Of a stretch of 64,000 nt of DNA, positions 1-12,007 are shown piece after piece. The notes beneath the pieces are model-generated. The model was not told the DNA's origin. It worked only from the letters and a program-made list of their open reading frames with translations, and searched no databases. The stretch is taken from contig LSRY02000047.1 in the NCBI GenBank assembly GCA_001643675.2, positions 248,001 through 312,000 on the forward strand, written 5' to 3'. Numbering within the stretch: the stretch's first letter is position 1; every line of letters begins with the position of its first letter. This stretch comes from Monocercomonoides exilis (Eukaryota > Preaxostyla > Oxymonadida > Polymastigidae). A program made the position numbers and the translations under genes.

Positions 1-3000
1 TTTTAGCGTATTTTTAATTGAAGAAGAAGAAGTTGCTCTTTTTCCTTTGATTTTCTGTTTAAGCGCATCAAATGAATTGGAAGTCCAGACATTGCAGTTG
101 TTCAGTGCTTTTTTAATATCTGAAGCAGTTATCAAAGAATCGCTTAATATTTCTTCTTCTTTTCCTTCTTCTTTTCCTTCTGTTTTCTCTTCTCCTTCTC
201 CTTCCTCTTCTTTCTCTTTCTCTTCTTCTTCTTTTTCTTCTTCCTCTTCTTCTTCACACTCCTCATCAAACACCAGAAACTTGTCCATATCCACATGTAT
301 CTCGTTATTCGCTGCTTTCTTCAATGGCATCAGCGATCCAAACATTTCTTCAAATTTTGGCAAAGAATCAAGATAAACCTCAGATTTTGCTGAATTTCTT
401 TCGAAAAACGGATCTTTTTGTGGATTTAATTGGTTTTCTGAAATGTCAGGCGCAAGTTTAACCTCAGGTTTTTCATCAGAAATTGCTAATTTTTCTGTTT
501 CTTGGTTTAAATTGAGTTTCTCTTTTTCTTCTTTTTCTTTTTCTTCTTCTTTTTCCTCTGTTTTTTCTTCTCTTTCTTCTTCTTCTCCTTCTTTCTCTCC
601 ATCCCACCCCATCAACCCTCCCCTTCTCCTCTTTTCCCCCTCAAACCTCTCTCTTCTCCTTCTCTTCATCACAAACGAAGCAAAACCTCTGGTTGCCATT
701 TCAACCAGCACTTCATCATACAAAGAAGCGCTTTCGGCAAAGAACGTGGTCAGAGAAGGAGGGTAAAGAGAGCGATAGACTGAGTCCAGAAGGACGGGGA
801 CTTCCGGATTGGAGGAAGAGGAGGAAGGGGAAGAGGAAGAAGAAGAGAAGGAAGATGACGAAGCCGATGAAGTTGATGAAGCTGATGTAATGTCGGTGGA
901 AAAGGAAGAAGAGGAAGAAGAAGATGATAATTTTGAGTTCTTTTCATCAACATAATGCTCTTCTGGACAATAAGAGCTTTGCATAATTGGATCAAATGAA
1001 CCAATTTCTTTGAAGCAGCGCTTTATACTTAATTTTCTCTGCTTCCCATCAGAATCTATAAGATTTTCATCATTGTCATCATCTTCTTCTCTATCTCTTT
1101 CCATATGTTCTCCCACTCTTTTCGTCAGCCCAAACGCATCTTCTCTTCTTGTTCTGCTGACAGCATCACGAATAATCGCGCCAAATCCATCTGGAGTGGC
1201 AAAATTGACTGGCTTTGGGTCATTTATGCGAGATAGGAGATGGAGAAGAGGATGATAGCTGAAGCAGGATATAACTGTGGAAGAAGAAGAAGAATAAGGA
1301 GAAGAGGAGGAGAAGGAGGTTGATTCATTAATGTGATTATCATAATCACAATTATCTGCATTTACAGATAACTGTACAGAATTTTCTTCAGAACTATTCA
1401 ATTTCTCCTTCTCTTTCTCTTTCTCTTCACATCCCTTCTTCTTCTTCTTCTCCTCCTTTTCCTCCTCCTCCTTCTTCTTTTTCATTGTCATCACAGCCAC
1501 AGGCGATGGAAATCTTGCAATGTCTTCGCAAACACACAGCATCGAAACAATCTGCTCGTGTGTCGTTCTTTGCAGCACCCCCAGCGCAATCACACTGCAA
1601 ACCTGGAAAAGCTCATTGGTATCTCTGGAGGAGAATGAGTGGAGGGGAGAGGAAGAAGAAGAAGAGGAGGAGGAGGAGGAGGATGAAATAGAAGAAGAAA
1701 CAGAAGAAGAAACAGAAGAAGAAACAGAAGAAGAAGAAATAACAGAAGTTAAAGCATTCCTCCTTTCACTTCCTTCAGATATGCCACATTTCGTATGCTC
1801 CAACACAGAATAATCAAGAAGCTTGTCATGAAACGTATCAGAAGGCAGTGCTTTTGACATCAATGCAGCTGTTTGTGCCAAGCAGAGGAGGAGGCAGTGA
1901 TGAGAAGAAAGAAGGAAAGAGGCGAGGGGATATGGAAGCATCGAACCAGATGAAAGGAAGGTGTTAATAGAAGAAGATGAAGAATACGAAGAAGAAGGCG
2001 TATCATCAGCCATTGAAAAACAGGATGAGTCGATTGAAGACAAAAGCGGCTGCAGCGACGCAATCACTGTGAACAGCTCATCGACAAAGGAAGACAAAAA
2101 TGGAAGAGATTTTGGTGTGCAACTGAAATTCTCTTTCGATTTTTCTTTATTGTTTGCGCAAGTTGCATTAGAAAGAGAAGAATTAGAAGCATAAATCGAA
2201 TGTGAAAGCGTCAGAAGAAGAGAAGAAAGAATGTTTATTCCTTTTATCTTCTGCATCAAAACAGCTGTGTTCCTGTGAAACATCACCGTTTGCAGCAGAA
2301 TTGAGTCGGTTGGGCGGAATATCGCATTGATCACACGGGAAATAGGCTCTGACTGTTCAGACGAGTGTGAATGAGAGGGCGTTGTGAGACAAATGGAAGA
2401 AGAGATAGAAGAAAGAGAAGAAGAAGAAGAAGAAGAAGAAGAAGAAGAAGAGACAGATGAATTGCGCTTTGCTTCTTCACAGTAAGATGAAGAGTTCACT
2501 TCTTCCTTCTCTTCTTTTGTAACATTTGCAATCCCCTTGACAAAATTGCTCATGTTATTCTGCTTCATCCAATACTCCTTCCTCTCCTCCGCCTCCTTTG
2601 CCAGCTGCTCTTTCAGTTTGTATGTCACAATGCTATCCAAATCCATCTTCTTCAGTGTGTTCAGCGTATCAACAAAGGAAGTATGCGATGCACACTCCAT
2701 CTCTTTCCACTCACTGAAAAGAAGGAAGCAGCAGATGGTTTGCGCAACAAATAGAGAATTGTCATTGGATTTTGATTTGTTTGGCTTCTTTTCTGTTTTT
2801 TCAACTTTGAGTTTTCCTTCTTCTTTTTCTTCTTCCTTGTTTTCCTTCTCCTTTCCTTCCGTTTCTGTTTCTTCTTCTTCTCTCATTGCTTCTTTGTCCT
2901 TATTCTCCATCTCATCCACCATCTTCTCTCTCTCCTTCACCTGCCCACTCAAGCTCCTCACTTCCTGCACCACCCAACTCAGCAGATTCGCAAAGATCCG

Positions 3001-5767
3001 TCCCAACTCTTCATATCGTGTCAGAACATCCCTCATATTCAACGTAGCATTCGCCATATCTCCTTCTAAATGATTTCCTTCTTTCTTCACTTGCTCCTCC
3101 GCTGGCAGTGTCGTGACAACTGGTAGAAGCTTCGTGTATCTCAATACAACTGCATATGCATGCCTCACAAGCGATGCCTGAGAACAGCTGCTTGCTTCGT
3201 CTTTCAGAGCGCTATCATCATCTTCACCTTCTTCGCTCAACATCTCCTTTTGCTTCTCTTTCTCTTTTTCTCTCTCTTTCTCTCTCATCTCTCTGTACTC
3301 TGCATTCACTGCGCACATCCACTCATCAAACGATGCTGCCCTCACAAGAAACGGATAGAATAACCGAAGTCCTGGTGAAAGCTTATGCGCATCCAAAGAA
3401 GAAAGATTGAAAGAAGCAGAAAGAGAGAAAGGAATGGAAATATTCGCCTGGCGAGAGAAGGAGCTGTTGAACAGCTGGTTGTGGAGAAAGAATGAGAAGA
3501 ACAGAAACGCTGAGTGGTTGAAGGCTTTTTCATCAACATATCGGGCGCGGTTGTAGAAGCACATGGGAAGAAGAGAAGAAGAATTGGAAGAAGAAGAAGA
3601 AGGGGAGAAAGAAGAAGAAGCAGAAATAGATGAATCCTTCAGCATTGTGTTATGCTCCAGTGAAGAAGGAGCATTCATCATCTGAGCCATTTCAAAGAAG
3701 TTCCTATACGGAAGCAGAGGAGAAGGCAGCGGTGAACGGCAGGCTAATGAAGAGAAAGGGGAAAGAGGGATTTTTGTGTTTTTCCCACTGCGTTTGGGGA
3801 GAGGGGTGCCAATGAGCTTCACAAGAACGCTGAAGAAGCTGCGGTTGACGAGATGCAGATACGAAAGAAGAGAACGTGCAGAGACAGATGTGGTTGAAGA
3901 AGAAGATGAGGAGGAGGAAGAAGAAGAAAAAATAGAAGAAGATAAAGATGTTGTTGTTGTTGTTGTTAAAGCATCAAGTGTTAATTTCTTCATTCCATTG
4001 CTGTGCTGCTCAATCACTTTGATGAATTCTGACTGAATACACTCCACTTTGATTGGACATTCAACTTGCTTTTCTGCTTCATTGGCACATTTCACAGCAA
4101 TTTTTGTACCTTTTTGAGTCTTTTTATTATCTGCGGGTATTTCTTTACTGGCATCTGTGCTGATTGCACTTTCTGTTTTTATTTCCTTTTCTCCCTCTTT
4201 TCCTTCCCCTGTCTCTGTAGAGCATTCATCAGCTTTCTCCTCTTTCTCCTCTTTCTCTCCCTTCTCTCCCTTCTCTTCTTTCTCTCCTTTTCCTTCTTCT
4301 TTTCCTTCTTCTCTTTCTCCTTCTTCCTCTTTTTCCTTTTCCTTTGAAGCTGCCCCAACATCCCATCCATCCTCGCTGCTCACAAACCCTCCGCTCTTTT
4401 CAATGGCGCTGATAATCTCCTCATCTCCTATTTCAGTCAGAAGCCTTCCTTCGTCCCTGTTCGCTTCGTCGTTTTCTTCTTCTTCTCGAATCGCTCCTTC
4501 GTCAAACAGAATCGGAATCAACGACATCTTCCACCCTTCTTCCTCTTTCGCACCTACACCCTTCTGCTCCACAAGCACAGCGTTTCCCCGAAGAAGCAGG
4601 GGAGACGCGAGATAAAGAGAAAGCGTGTTGGAGTCGATGGTCTCATGGGCAACAGGGCAGAATTGGAAGGAGGACGGAGAATTTGGCACAGGAAACTGGG
4701 AAGAGGAGGGAAATGCCCTCTCAACAGAAGATGGAGCGGAATGTGAATTATCATCCTCCGAGCAGCTGTTGCCTTTGGACTTTTCTTGATCTTGGCCTTG
4801 CGCTTGCCCTTTCCCTTGCCTTCCGTCGTCGCTGTTGATGTCTTTTGTCATATAGAATGAGTAGATGTCTATGGGCGCAGAGTTAATAACGCTCTTCTTG
4901 TCAACTTTTATCATTATTATATCGCATCCGCTAAATGTGAATAACCGAGAAAAGCACGGCTTTATTTCACCTGCCTTGTTTGAGTGAAGCAATATTGCCT
5001 GAGTAATCATCAAACTGGAGTTAATGCTTCTCTCCGTAATTTTGTCATCCAAATAAAATATATCTTTTGTCAGTGAACAAACAATAGAAGATATAACGGA
5101 TAAATATTTTTCCAAATCCCTATTTTGATTTCTAATATTCAGTATATTTTTCATGAGATTTGTTGACTTTGAATCTTCTAATTTCTGACATTCAGCTATC
5201 GAGTTTCTAATAATTGACTTGTTTATTTGATTCTCGATTTTTTTATAAACATCAATGAAGTTATTCAAAAATGAAAGAAATTTTCGGTTCTTAAAGCAAT
5301 AAAATTACAAAAAAAATTTTTTTAAAAAAATTCTAAATTCTAGAAATAAATTGATATTTAAAACAAACCACAATGATTTGCTTTGAATTTTGCTCGTGAA
5401 TATGAAATTTGATTAATTGTTGAAATCTCATCATAAGATAATGATGAAAATCATTTTGTTTTTTCTGCTGTTTGGTTTCAATGAATCTGTCCATTTTTCG
5501 AATGACACGTCGATAAAGTTGAGGGTAATAATAAGGCTCTGAATGAGATGTGAAATACAACGATGAAGTGGCTGACGGCTTACTACTTTTAAATTCCGGA
5601 ACGGTGGGGAAAAAATATTGTAATAAAGTTCCATCAAAAGGAGAAACGTTTACGACTTGCCTTGCCTCGCTTGCGGGCGTATCGTTTTCAATACGTATAA
5701 CAGATGTCACATTAGCAATATATGGATTTGTGTAATCATTGACGCATTGCAAAGTGTATGATGACAT
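1..5767 (-). CDS. Giant unrecognised low-complexity protein, 3' end outside window
   Basis: I do not recognise this protein. Exon 1 (5767-5369, 133 codons) starts at the first ATG after an in-frame TGA. An intron (5368-5290, 79 bases, GTTTGT donor, TTTAAG acceptor) joins it in frame to exon 2. I checked exon 2 triplet by triplet from 5289 to base 1 and it is open throughout, giving 1763 codons and at least 1896 residues in the window. The C-terminus lies beyond the left edge. Helical, leucine-rich stretches alternate with Ser runs (for example near 780-850, 1621-1700 and 2400-2455) and Glu/Lys runs (near 140-260, 520-600 and 4180-4340). There is no signal peptide or obvious membrane helix, so it is probably cytosolic, perhaps an alpha-solenoid scaffold. 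Ser and Glu tracts come from simple TCT/TCC and GAA repeats. The coding claim is strong; the function is unknown. Confidence 0.8.
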
Positions 5768-6324
5768 CTCTATTCAGCAAAAACACGCAATTGATTTTTC
5801 TCACATACCCATACCAAAAATTTTTTGCCAATACAATGATTTCCTTCAAAAGAGTAACAGCTCGACAGATGAATAGCAAGAAAAATTATTATGTCAATGA
5901 GGCTTATTTTCTGAAACTGATGTTAAGTTTAGCTGTGATTTTCATTAAAGAATTTTAAGAACCATTTTCAAAAAAAAAAATGATTCTGTAATTCTTTTTC
6001 CTTTTTTGATTTTCCTGCTTTATTTTTGTTATTGCTATGTTCCATTTTGAAGCATTGAAAAATTGCCTTCTATGAACAACAACGTTATTAGTTGTTGAAT
6101 TGTGAAATGGCAAAATTGAAAAATAATTGTTATTTTAAAGTTTCAAAATTCAATACATGTCATTTCCTCAAACATTTACAGAATAACCTGATAAATTACA
6201 GAATATACTGAAAAAAAATTTTTTATTTTGAAAATGAAATATGTTCAAAGTTTAGAAGAAACATTAATCAAAGGAAAAAAAAAATATATCATTTGCTTGC
6301 AATTAAAAAAAACTAATCATTTTC
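5768..6324. other. Intergenic, AT-rich, no gene seen
   Basis: This stretch separates the start of the giant minus-strand gene from the stop of the next minus-strand gene. It consists of short A and T runs. No open frame, tRNA-like fold or repeat shared with the rest of the window was noticed. Confidence 0.6.
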
Positions 6325-7774
6325 TCATGAATTTACAAAATAATCAGAGATATCAAACGGTAACCCATTAAAATTGTTTTCGTCAAGAAACTTAAACACT
6401 TCAAGAAAGCTTATGACGATATCTTCGTATCCTTCTTCTTCTAACTTTTCGAACATCTCCATTTTCGTAACCTTTCTTTTCGCTTCTTCCATTCCATCAC
6501 CCCCCTTTCCTTTCAACCTGCTTGAAATAGATTCAAAAACTCCCCAAAACACAAACTCCATTTCGTCATTTATTGTTGGCTGCTGAATCTCCTCCAAAGA
6601 AATATCGACGACTCCACTTGTCAGCAAGTCATCAACTTTCATTGTTCTTTTTGATGCAGCGTGTTCAATGGAATTAAGGCACCAGAAACTAATTTCTTTA
6701 TTTTTATCTTTTGATGCTTGAAAAACACTCATAATGCTACCAATAAGCCCAACATATTCTTCATTTGGCACGAAGCATACGCTCAAGAAATGCTCCAATG
6801 TTAGCAACCATCTCAATAAAGCATGTTCTTCTTCCCATTTTCCCTCTCTTTTATCTCCTTTTCTCTTCCAATCAACACATCTTGTCAGCTCATCCAGTTT
6901 TCTTGATGCCTCTCTTATAAAATGCAGCTCATTTACAATTACATCTTCCAAACTTATATCTTTGAAAAATCTATCTATTAAAAACTTCATAGTTGATTGA
7001 TAAGTAAGTTGTGTAAGATTGTGATGCTCCTGATGATACTTGATGTTCTCTTTGATTTCATCCAAAAACAATTCTTTATCCATTTTCTTATCAAAAAATT
7101 AGAAAAATACATAATATCAAAATGGAAATGGAAATGTTCAAACACAAAATTGAGAATTACTCAAAGCAAGCAAAGCCATTTCCACTTCTATTTGAGTCTC
7201 TTTATTTCCCTCTTTCTTCGAGGCAACTTTCAAAAGACAAGGTACACAAATTGAAATTAGCTTCGATGAAAATATGCCGTCAAACGAAAGATTGCATTCG
7301 CAGAGATCTATCAGAAGCTTTTTATTTTTTTCTTCTTCATTTTTCTTATCTTCTTCAATTATCATCTTCTCAAATCTATTTCCCAATGAAGAATTTCTAA
7401 ATCCACAAACACTCATGGATTTCAATGCATTCCAAAATCCAACATGTTTCAGCAACAGAAAAGCATTCTCCAAAGTCAGTTTCTTTTCTTCAATCATCTT
7501 GTGAATTTCATCTAACAGTTCTTTTGTGATAACAGATTCGAATTCTTCTCTATCCATTCCTTCAATAGCTTTGTTCATTTCAATAATTTTTTGTTTCTGC
7601 TCATCATCATTGCAATTTTCAAGCTCAGAAAACAACTCTTCAATAAAAAAAGGAGAGAAAGAAATGCAGTTATCAAGAATTTAAGCACAACATCAATTGC
7701 AAACTTGTGAATGCGGATTGTTCATTCTTCGCCCCCGTTTTCATTTGAACATTGCAACCAGAAAGCAACACCAT
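6325..7774 (-). CDS. Lineage-restricted helical family protein, 441 aa, three exons
   Basis: Exons are 7774-7705, 7637-7144 and 7086-6325. The introns (7704-7638, 67 bases, donor GTTTGC; 7143-7087, 57 bases, donor GTTTGA) keep frame, giving 442 codons including the stop. The spliced protein reads through KLFSELENC near residue 24, KMDKELFLDEIKE after the second junction, and ends ISDYFVNS. It is acidic, all-helical in appearance and rich in E, K and L. It has no signal peptide, membrane helix or catalytic motif I can name. From memory this wording (LFSELE, EEMN, ELLDEIHKMIEEKK, LLALSN, YHQEH, DYFVN) recurs in a large hypothetical family of Monocercomonoides. That is recall, not a search. Function is unknown. 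The first exon is inferred from splice-site and phase agreement rather than homology. Confidence 0.75.
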
Positions 7775-8758
7775 TTTGCCATTTAAATCAAAAAAGCACA
7801 CGTTTGGATTAAGGAAATAGAAAAAAAATAAACTCTTGAGATCGCCCTATAAATTTGTGCATTCACACTACTCTTTCTTTTGCTGACATTTTGGCAAAGG
7901 GCTTAGGAGAGAAACAACGCTTTGTCTTTTTTCTTTATTTGTAATGGAATCAATGATCGAATATTTATCTTTGAACAGTAATGACAATTGGCGAGATGAG
8001 GGTGCAAGGAGTGAAGTTGTCCATCAGAATTGGTAATATTATTTCCTGTTTAAACAGCAGTCAATGATGGAGATGCATTGACTTTGAACTTTTTCCTGAT
8101 GATTTTTGGGAATTGGATGGCGGACGAAATGCAACAATTTCGTTTTTTATGCAAATCACCATATTTCTGGGCTTTGGAAAGCTTGCAGTTGAAAAATTTT
8201 TTCATTACAAATAAAATGACAATAATAAATGGTTACATAAGATCAATTTGTCAGATGGAAAATGTCGATTTGATTGTCTAGAGCATCTGGAATGTGCATT
8301 GCAAGTCGTTGGGAAATGTTCTGGGGAAAAGACACTTGGCGAATGGGATCTCTTTGAACACAAGCTATATGCTGACAATGAACATGAACAGTCACCTCTG
8401 AAGGGAAAGGCGCTGAATGGGTTGTTGCAAGCAGGAGCCACAACAGAAAGAGTATTTCGCAATGGGCATGACAGAAACTTGACACAATAATAATAATTTT
8501 TATTATTATTAAAAAAATTAAAAATTATAAAAATAATAATAAAAATAAAAACAACAAATACTTTCGATGTTTCTGTTAAAGCTTGGTATTTGAAAATGCG
8601 AATGCCTTTCATTTATTCATAAAAATATTCTTGTTGGCTCAAAAAGCGAGATAAAAAATCTTTCAGCTTTGAAAACATTAAATATGTCTATGATCAGTTT
8701 TTATCAAATCATAAATAAATGAACATGTTTGGTTTTGTTTTATTGCTTGTTTTTAAGG
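7775..8758. other. Unresolved region between divergent genes; possible small exons
   Basis: This is the shared upstream region of the 441-aa gene (leftward) and the RNase III gene (rightward). Several short plus-strand open stretches look protein-like: one starting ATG at 7944, a Gly/Phe-rich stretch around 8090-8210 in one frame, and an open frame at about 8248-8490. I could not find a set of GT-AG introns that joins them to one another or to the RNase III exon in frame. An A/T-only block (about 8488-8560) follows. They could be 5' exons of the RNase III gene, a decayed gene, or chance. Confidence 0.35.
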
Positions 8759-11415
8759 ATGAAATTGCGCAGATCCAAACTGTACGACAAGGTGGGAAAC
8801 TTACTCAGAGAGTGCAAATCTAAGCATTTATTAATCGATTGCTTTTTGGTGGGAAGCAGAGAATTTGAGAGTATGTTCGTTGTGTTAGTTGTTAATTATA
8901 ACATGCTTTTTGCTTTTAGCGATTGAGTGGCTTGGAGATTCGGTTCTTGAGGAATTGTTTGCAAACTTTTGTTTGATATATCTTTAAGGCTTCATAGAAT
9001 CACAAAAAAGATTATAATGAAGCATTTCAATTTTGATGGAGAGCTTTTAAGGTTTTTGCGCGTTTGCTGCGTGCAGAATGGGCATTTCAGAGAAATTTTT
9101 GAGAATCTGAAAATCAGATTAACAATTCTGACTCCGCAAGAAAGATTGTCCTTTGACAAATGCTTCCAAGGCACAGACAACGAACTCAAGCAGCAAAAGC
9201 TGTCAGCAGATGTTATCGAAGCAATTGGAGGAGAGCTGTACAAAAAAAGGCAAGAAGGTGATTCAAATCTTTTGAGAGAGACAATGGACAATTTTGTTGA
9301 GTTGATTTATCAGTCTGGCTATAATTTTGTATGTGGTGATAATATTATTTTATTTTGTTTTTGTTTTTTATTTGTGCTTTTTTTCAAATATTTTTTTAAT
9401 AAATAAATATTTTTTCACTTATTATGTGCTGATAGATGAGAAGAAAACTGATGTCAATTTTCGCAAAAAACAGATTTGAAACATCTCCAAATTTGGTCAC
9501 CCCGCACACGTTTTTGAAAACAAAAACAAACAAATTCGATTCGCCACAGCTTCTGATTCAGCATTCTTTGCTCACTGCAATTGGCCAATGGAAGAATTGC
9601 GATCTTAAATCAAGAGCGGAGGGGGTATTAATGAAAGGCAAGGAAGCAAGGGTTAAAGATACTCGCAACATTGAAAAGAAGACCAGGAATGCAAGCCAGA
9701 TGTTTGAAAACGAAGAATCATTAAGGAAAAAAGTGATCACGAGAAAAGTGATGGCATCGTTGCATCGGAAGCCTCTCACATCGACTCAAGCAGTTTTGTC
9801 TGTTCTGAACAGCAGAGGTGGCGCTTCAGGCAAAATGCATTCGTTTTTTTCTCCTCCGCCAATGATGCGATCACATCAAGAGAAAAGTGGCGCTTCACCA
9901 AGCACTTATCGATTTGGTTTTCCGCCTGCAAATTCTGGGTCTTCATTTTCGTCAATTCGTGCTATTTCTCCTGCCACGCGACTGCCTTCGTGTGCTGTGT
10001 TTCTCCGTCGGTCGCTTTCTCCTTCGAGTGTCGACATATCCTTCAGTTTTGCAGATAAAACTGCTCGCAACACGATTTTAGGAAAGCTTTCAAATGAGCA
10101 GCATCTGAGAACAAGTTCTGAATTTGAGTCTCGTTCGCTTTCAGCAGGCAGAGCTCGACCGCTTTCTGGCAATCTTTGCTCGTTCTCTCCATTTCCTGTG
10201 CCTGGAGAGCATCTGAGAGATCGAATGCCGTCTGGCCTTTGTGAAGAGCAAGCCAAATCTTCGACAAACAACTGGGGAAGAGCTCCGATTGAATGGAACG
10301 AAAAAAGGCGTCTTCAATCGATCCCATCATTTCCAGCAGCCACAACGCCTCATTCGCATCCTGCACAATTCCATCTGCAAGCATCAATGCCAGCATCATC
10401 TTCCTCTTCAGCTGGATGGGGATATCATACGGCACATCCGATAGGCTCTGAGAACAGGCTGTCAAACAATGCTTGGAGTGAAAAGAGCATCTCGTCAAAC
10501 GAGCAAAGACGGGCGAAAAGGAGCATCAGCACACTTGGGGTGAGGCAGTCTGCACCGTTCTCTCTTTTTGACAGCAACAGAAGGTGGGAGGAGCAAAGAG
10601 ATCCAAATGAAATGCCTTCTTCTTCTTCTTCTTCTTCTTCTTCTGATTCGAATTCGGGCATTGCAGATAAAGGGAGCTTGGGAGCTGCAAAGAAGCCTGA
10701 GCCATCGTTTTCAGGGGATGCAAGCACGTTTTTTTGGAGAGCTCGCAAAGAGAGCGGGAAGGAGCAGAGCGATTTGGAGAGCGATCTGCTGGGGAAGTTT
10801 GGGAAATGGAGAGAAGGAGCCTCTCTGTCGCCTTCTTCGTGCACTCCGCCTGGATCGCCATCAGCAGCACAGCCACACACATTCAGTGCAGCAAGTGTTC
10901 CTTCGAAAGAAATGGCAGATGACAGAGGTGAAGAGAGCAGCAGATTTGCAGGGGATGAGTTTGATGCTTCTGCTCATTCAACGCTTCCGCGAGCACAGGC
11001 AGAGTCAGGAAGCAAAGGGGATGCAAAGCGAGATCCTCGAGAGATAGCTGCAAAACAGACACAGACAATGTTATTTGCTCAGAATTCTTCAGGTGGATTG
11101 AAAGATGAATCTGTGACAAATCGACAGGAAAGGGGTTCGCTGGAAGATTGCACACATTCTCCTTTGGGCAGCAGGTCAAGTGGTTTGTGGCAGAATGGAA
11201 GTGGGATGAAAGGAAATCAGACCAGCAAAACCAGCAAGATTCATCAGAATGAAGAGCAGCGCAACTCTTTTTGGAAGTCCAAGGCAGACTCGAAATTGGT
11301 TCTTGTTGATTATTTCCACGGCTTCCAACGAGCAAAAGTATTTCTGGCCAAAACAAAGAAGCAGCGAAGAAAAGCCAAAGACTTTGCAAAGTCGTTGAGA
11401 AGAGAAGTGCCATGA
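8759..11415 (+). CDS. RNase III-domain protein with long Ser-rich tail, 822 aa
   Basis: This is a double-stranded-RNA endonuclease domain (RNase III family). The model uses exons 8759-8870, 8920-8956, 8989-9328 and 9436-11415, and the frame closes at 823 codons including the stop. The signature FETIEWLGDSVLEELL is split across introns. It supplies E37, E40 and D44, and the later ADVIEAIGGELY supplies D124 and E127. These match the metal-binding acidic set of RNase III, so the domain should be active. No dsRNA-binding domain, helicase or PAZ was seen. Residues from about 164 on are first Lys-rich, then Ser-, Arg- and Pro-rich and probably disordered, ending in a basic K/R cluster. The 32-base intron at 8957-8988 is needed to keep frame. 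More 5' exons are possible because a splice-acceptor-like TTTTTAAG precedes the ATG. A Dicer/Drosha-like or rRNA-processing role is inference. Confidence 0.7.
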
Positions 11416-12007
11416 AAGGGGGAAAAAAGGAATTCATAAGGAAAAAATGGAAGAAACCAATGAATGACATCGCTGTTTGGCAAAGAATTCTCACGTATTT
11501 GGAGATTCAATCAGAAAAAGAAGCGATGAAAAATCAACCAAAGTATTTTATAAGATGATTGTGCAAAACCTCTGGAGATGGCATTTGAGATTGGCGAAGA
11601 AGATTTGACAGAGCTTTCCTTTCAAAATGCAGAGATATAAAAGAAATGCCGGAATATATTGATATTCTTATCATTATTGGAATGAATAATTGTTTGCTTC
11701 CTTTTTTTTTTATGATTTATTTGACATCTTTTAAAATCGCTTCATTTTATTCTGATATTTTTGCTTTGAAGAACTTTGAAATTGAAAAAAATGAAAAGTT
11801 GAAGAATTATAATTAGTACACTTATTTTTGGAAAGATTTCGCTTGGACGTAGAATGAAATTTTTAAATCTTCATTTTTCGATTTTTATAACATTGAAATA
11901 AGAAATTTTCCTTTTAAAGCTCAACTGAATGTATAATTAATGCTTTCAAATGTTGATCAGACCCGTTTCAGTTTTTCAGCTGAAGAATTTTGATTTTGAA
12001 AGTTCGC
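11416..12007 (+). other. Intergenic, promoter side of the receptor pseudokinase
   Basis: About 590 bases between two same-strand genes. The first part may be 3' untranslated sequence of the RNase III gene. The rest is AT-rich. No further gene, repeat copy or recognisable core-promoter element was identified. Confidence 0.5.

Noticed and set aside
8205-8612. Overlapping open frames on both strands in the region before the RNase III gene
   Set aside because: No start context, splice model or family similarity supports either strand strongly enough for a gene call.
8971-8988. An 18-base intron (GTTTGA...TTTAAG) in the RNase III gene
   Set aside because: Its removal leaves the frame unchanged and runs into a stop. 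The 32-base alternative starting at 8957 restores the domain.
9906-11494. Several minus-strand open frames of 118-203 codons opposite the RNase III tail exon
   Set aside because: The plus frame is open for 660 codons and joins the RNase III exons in phase. The minus frames are broken by stops and lack splice junctions. Kept only as a finding to test.
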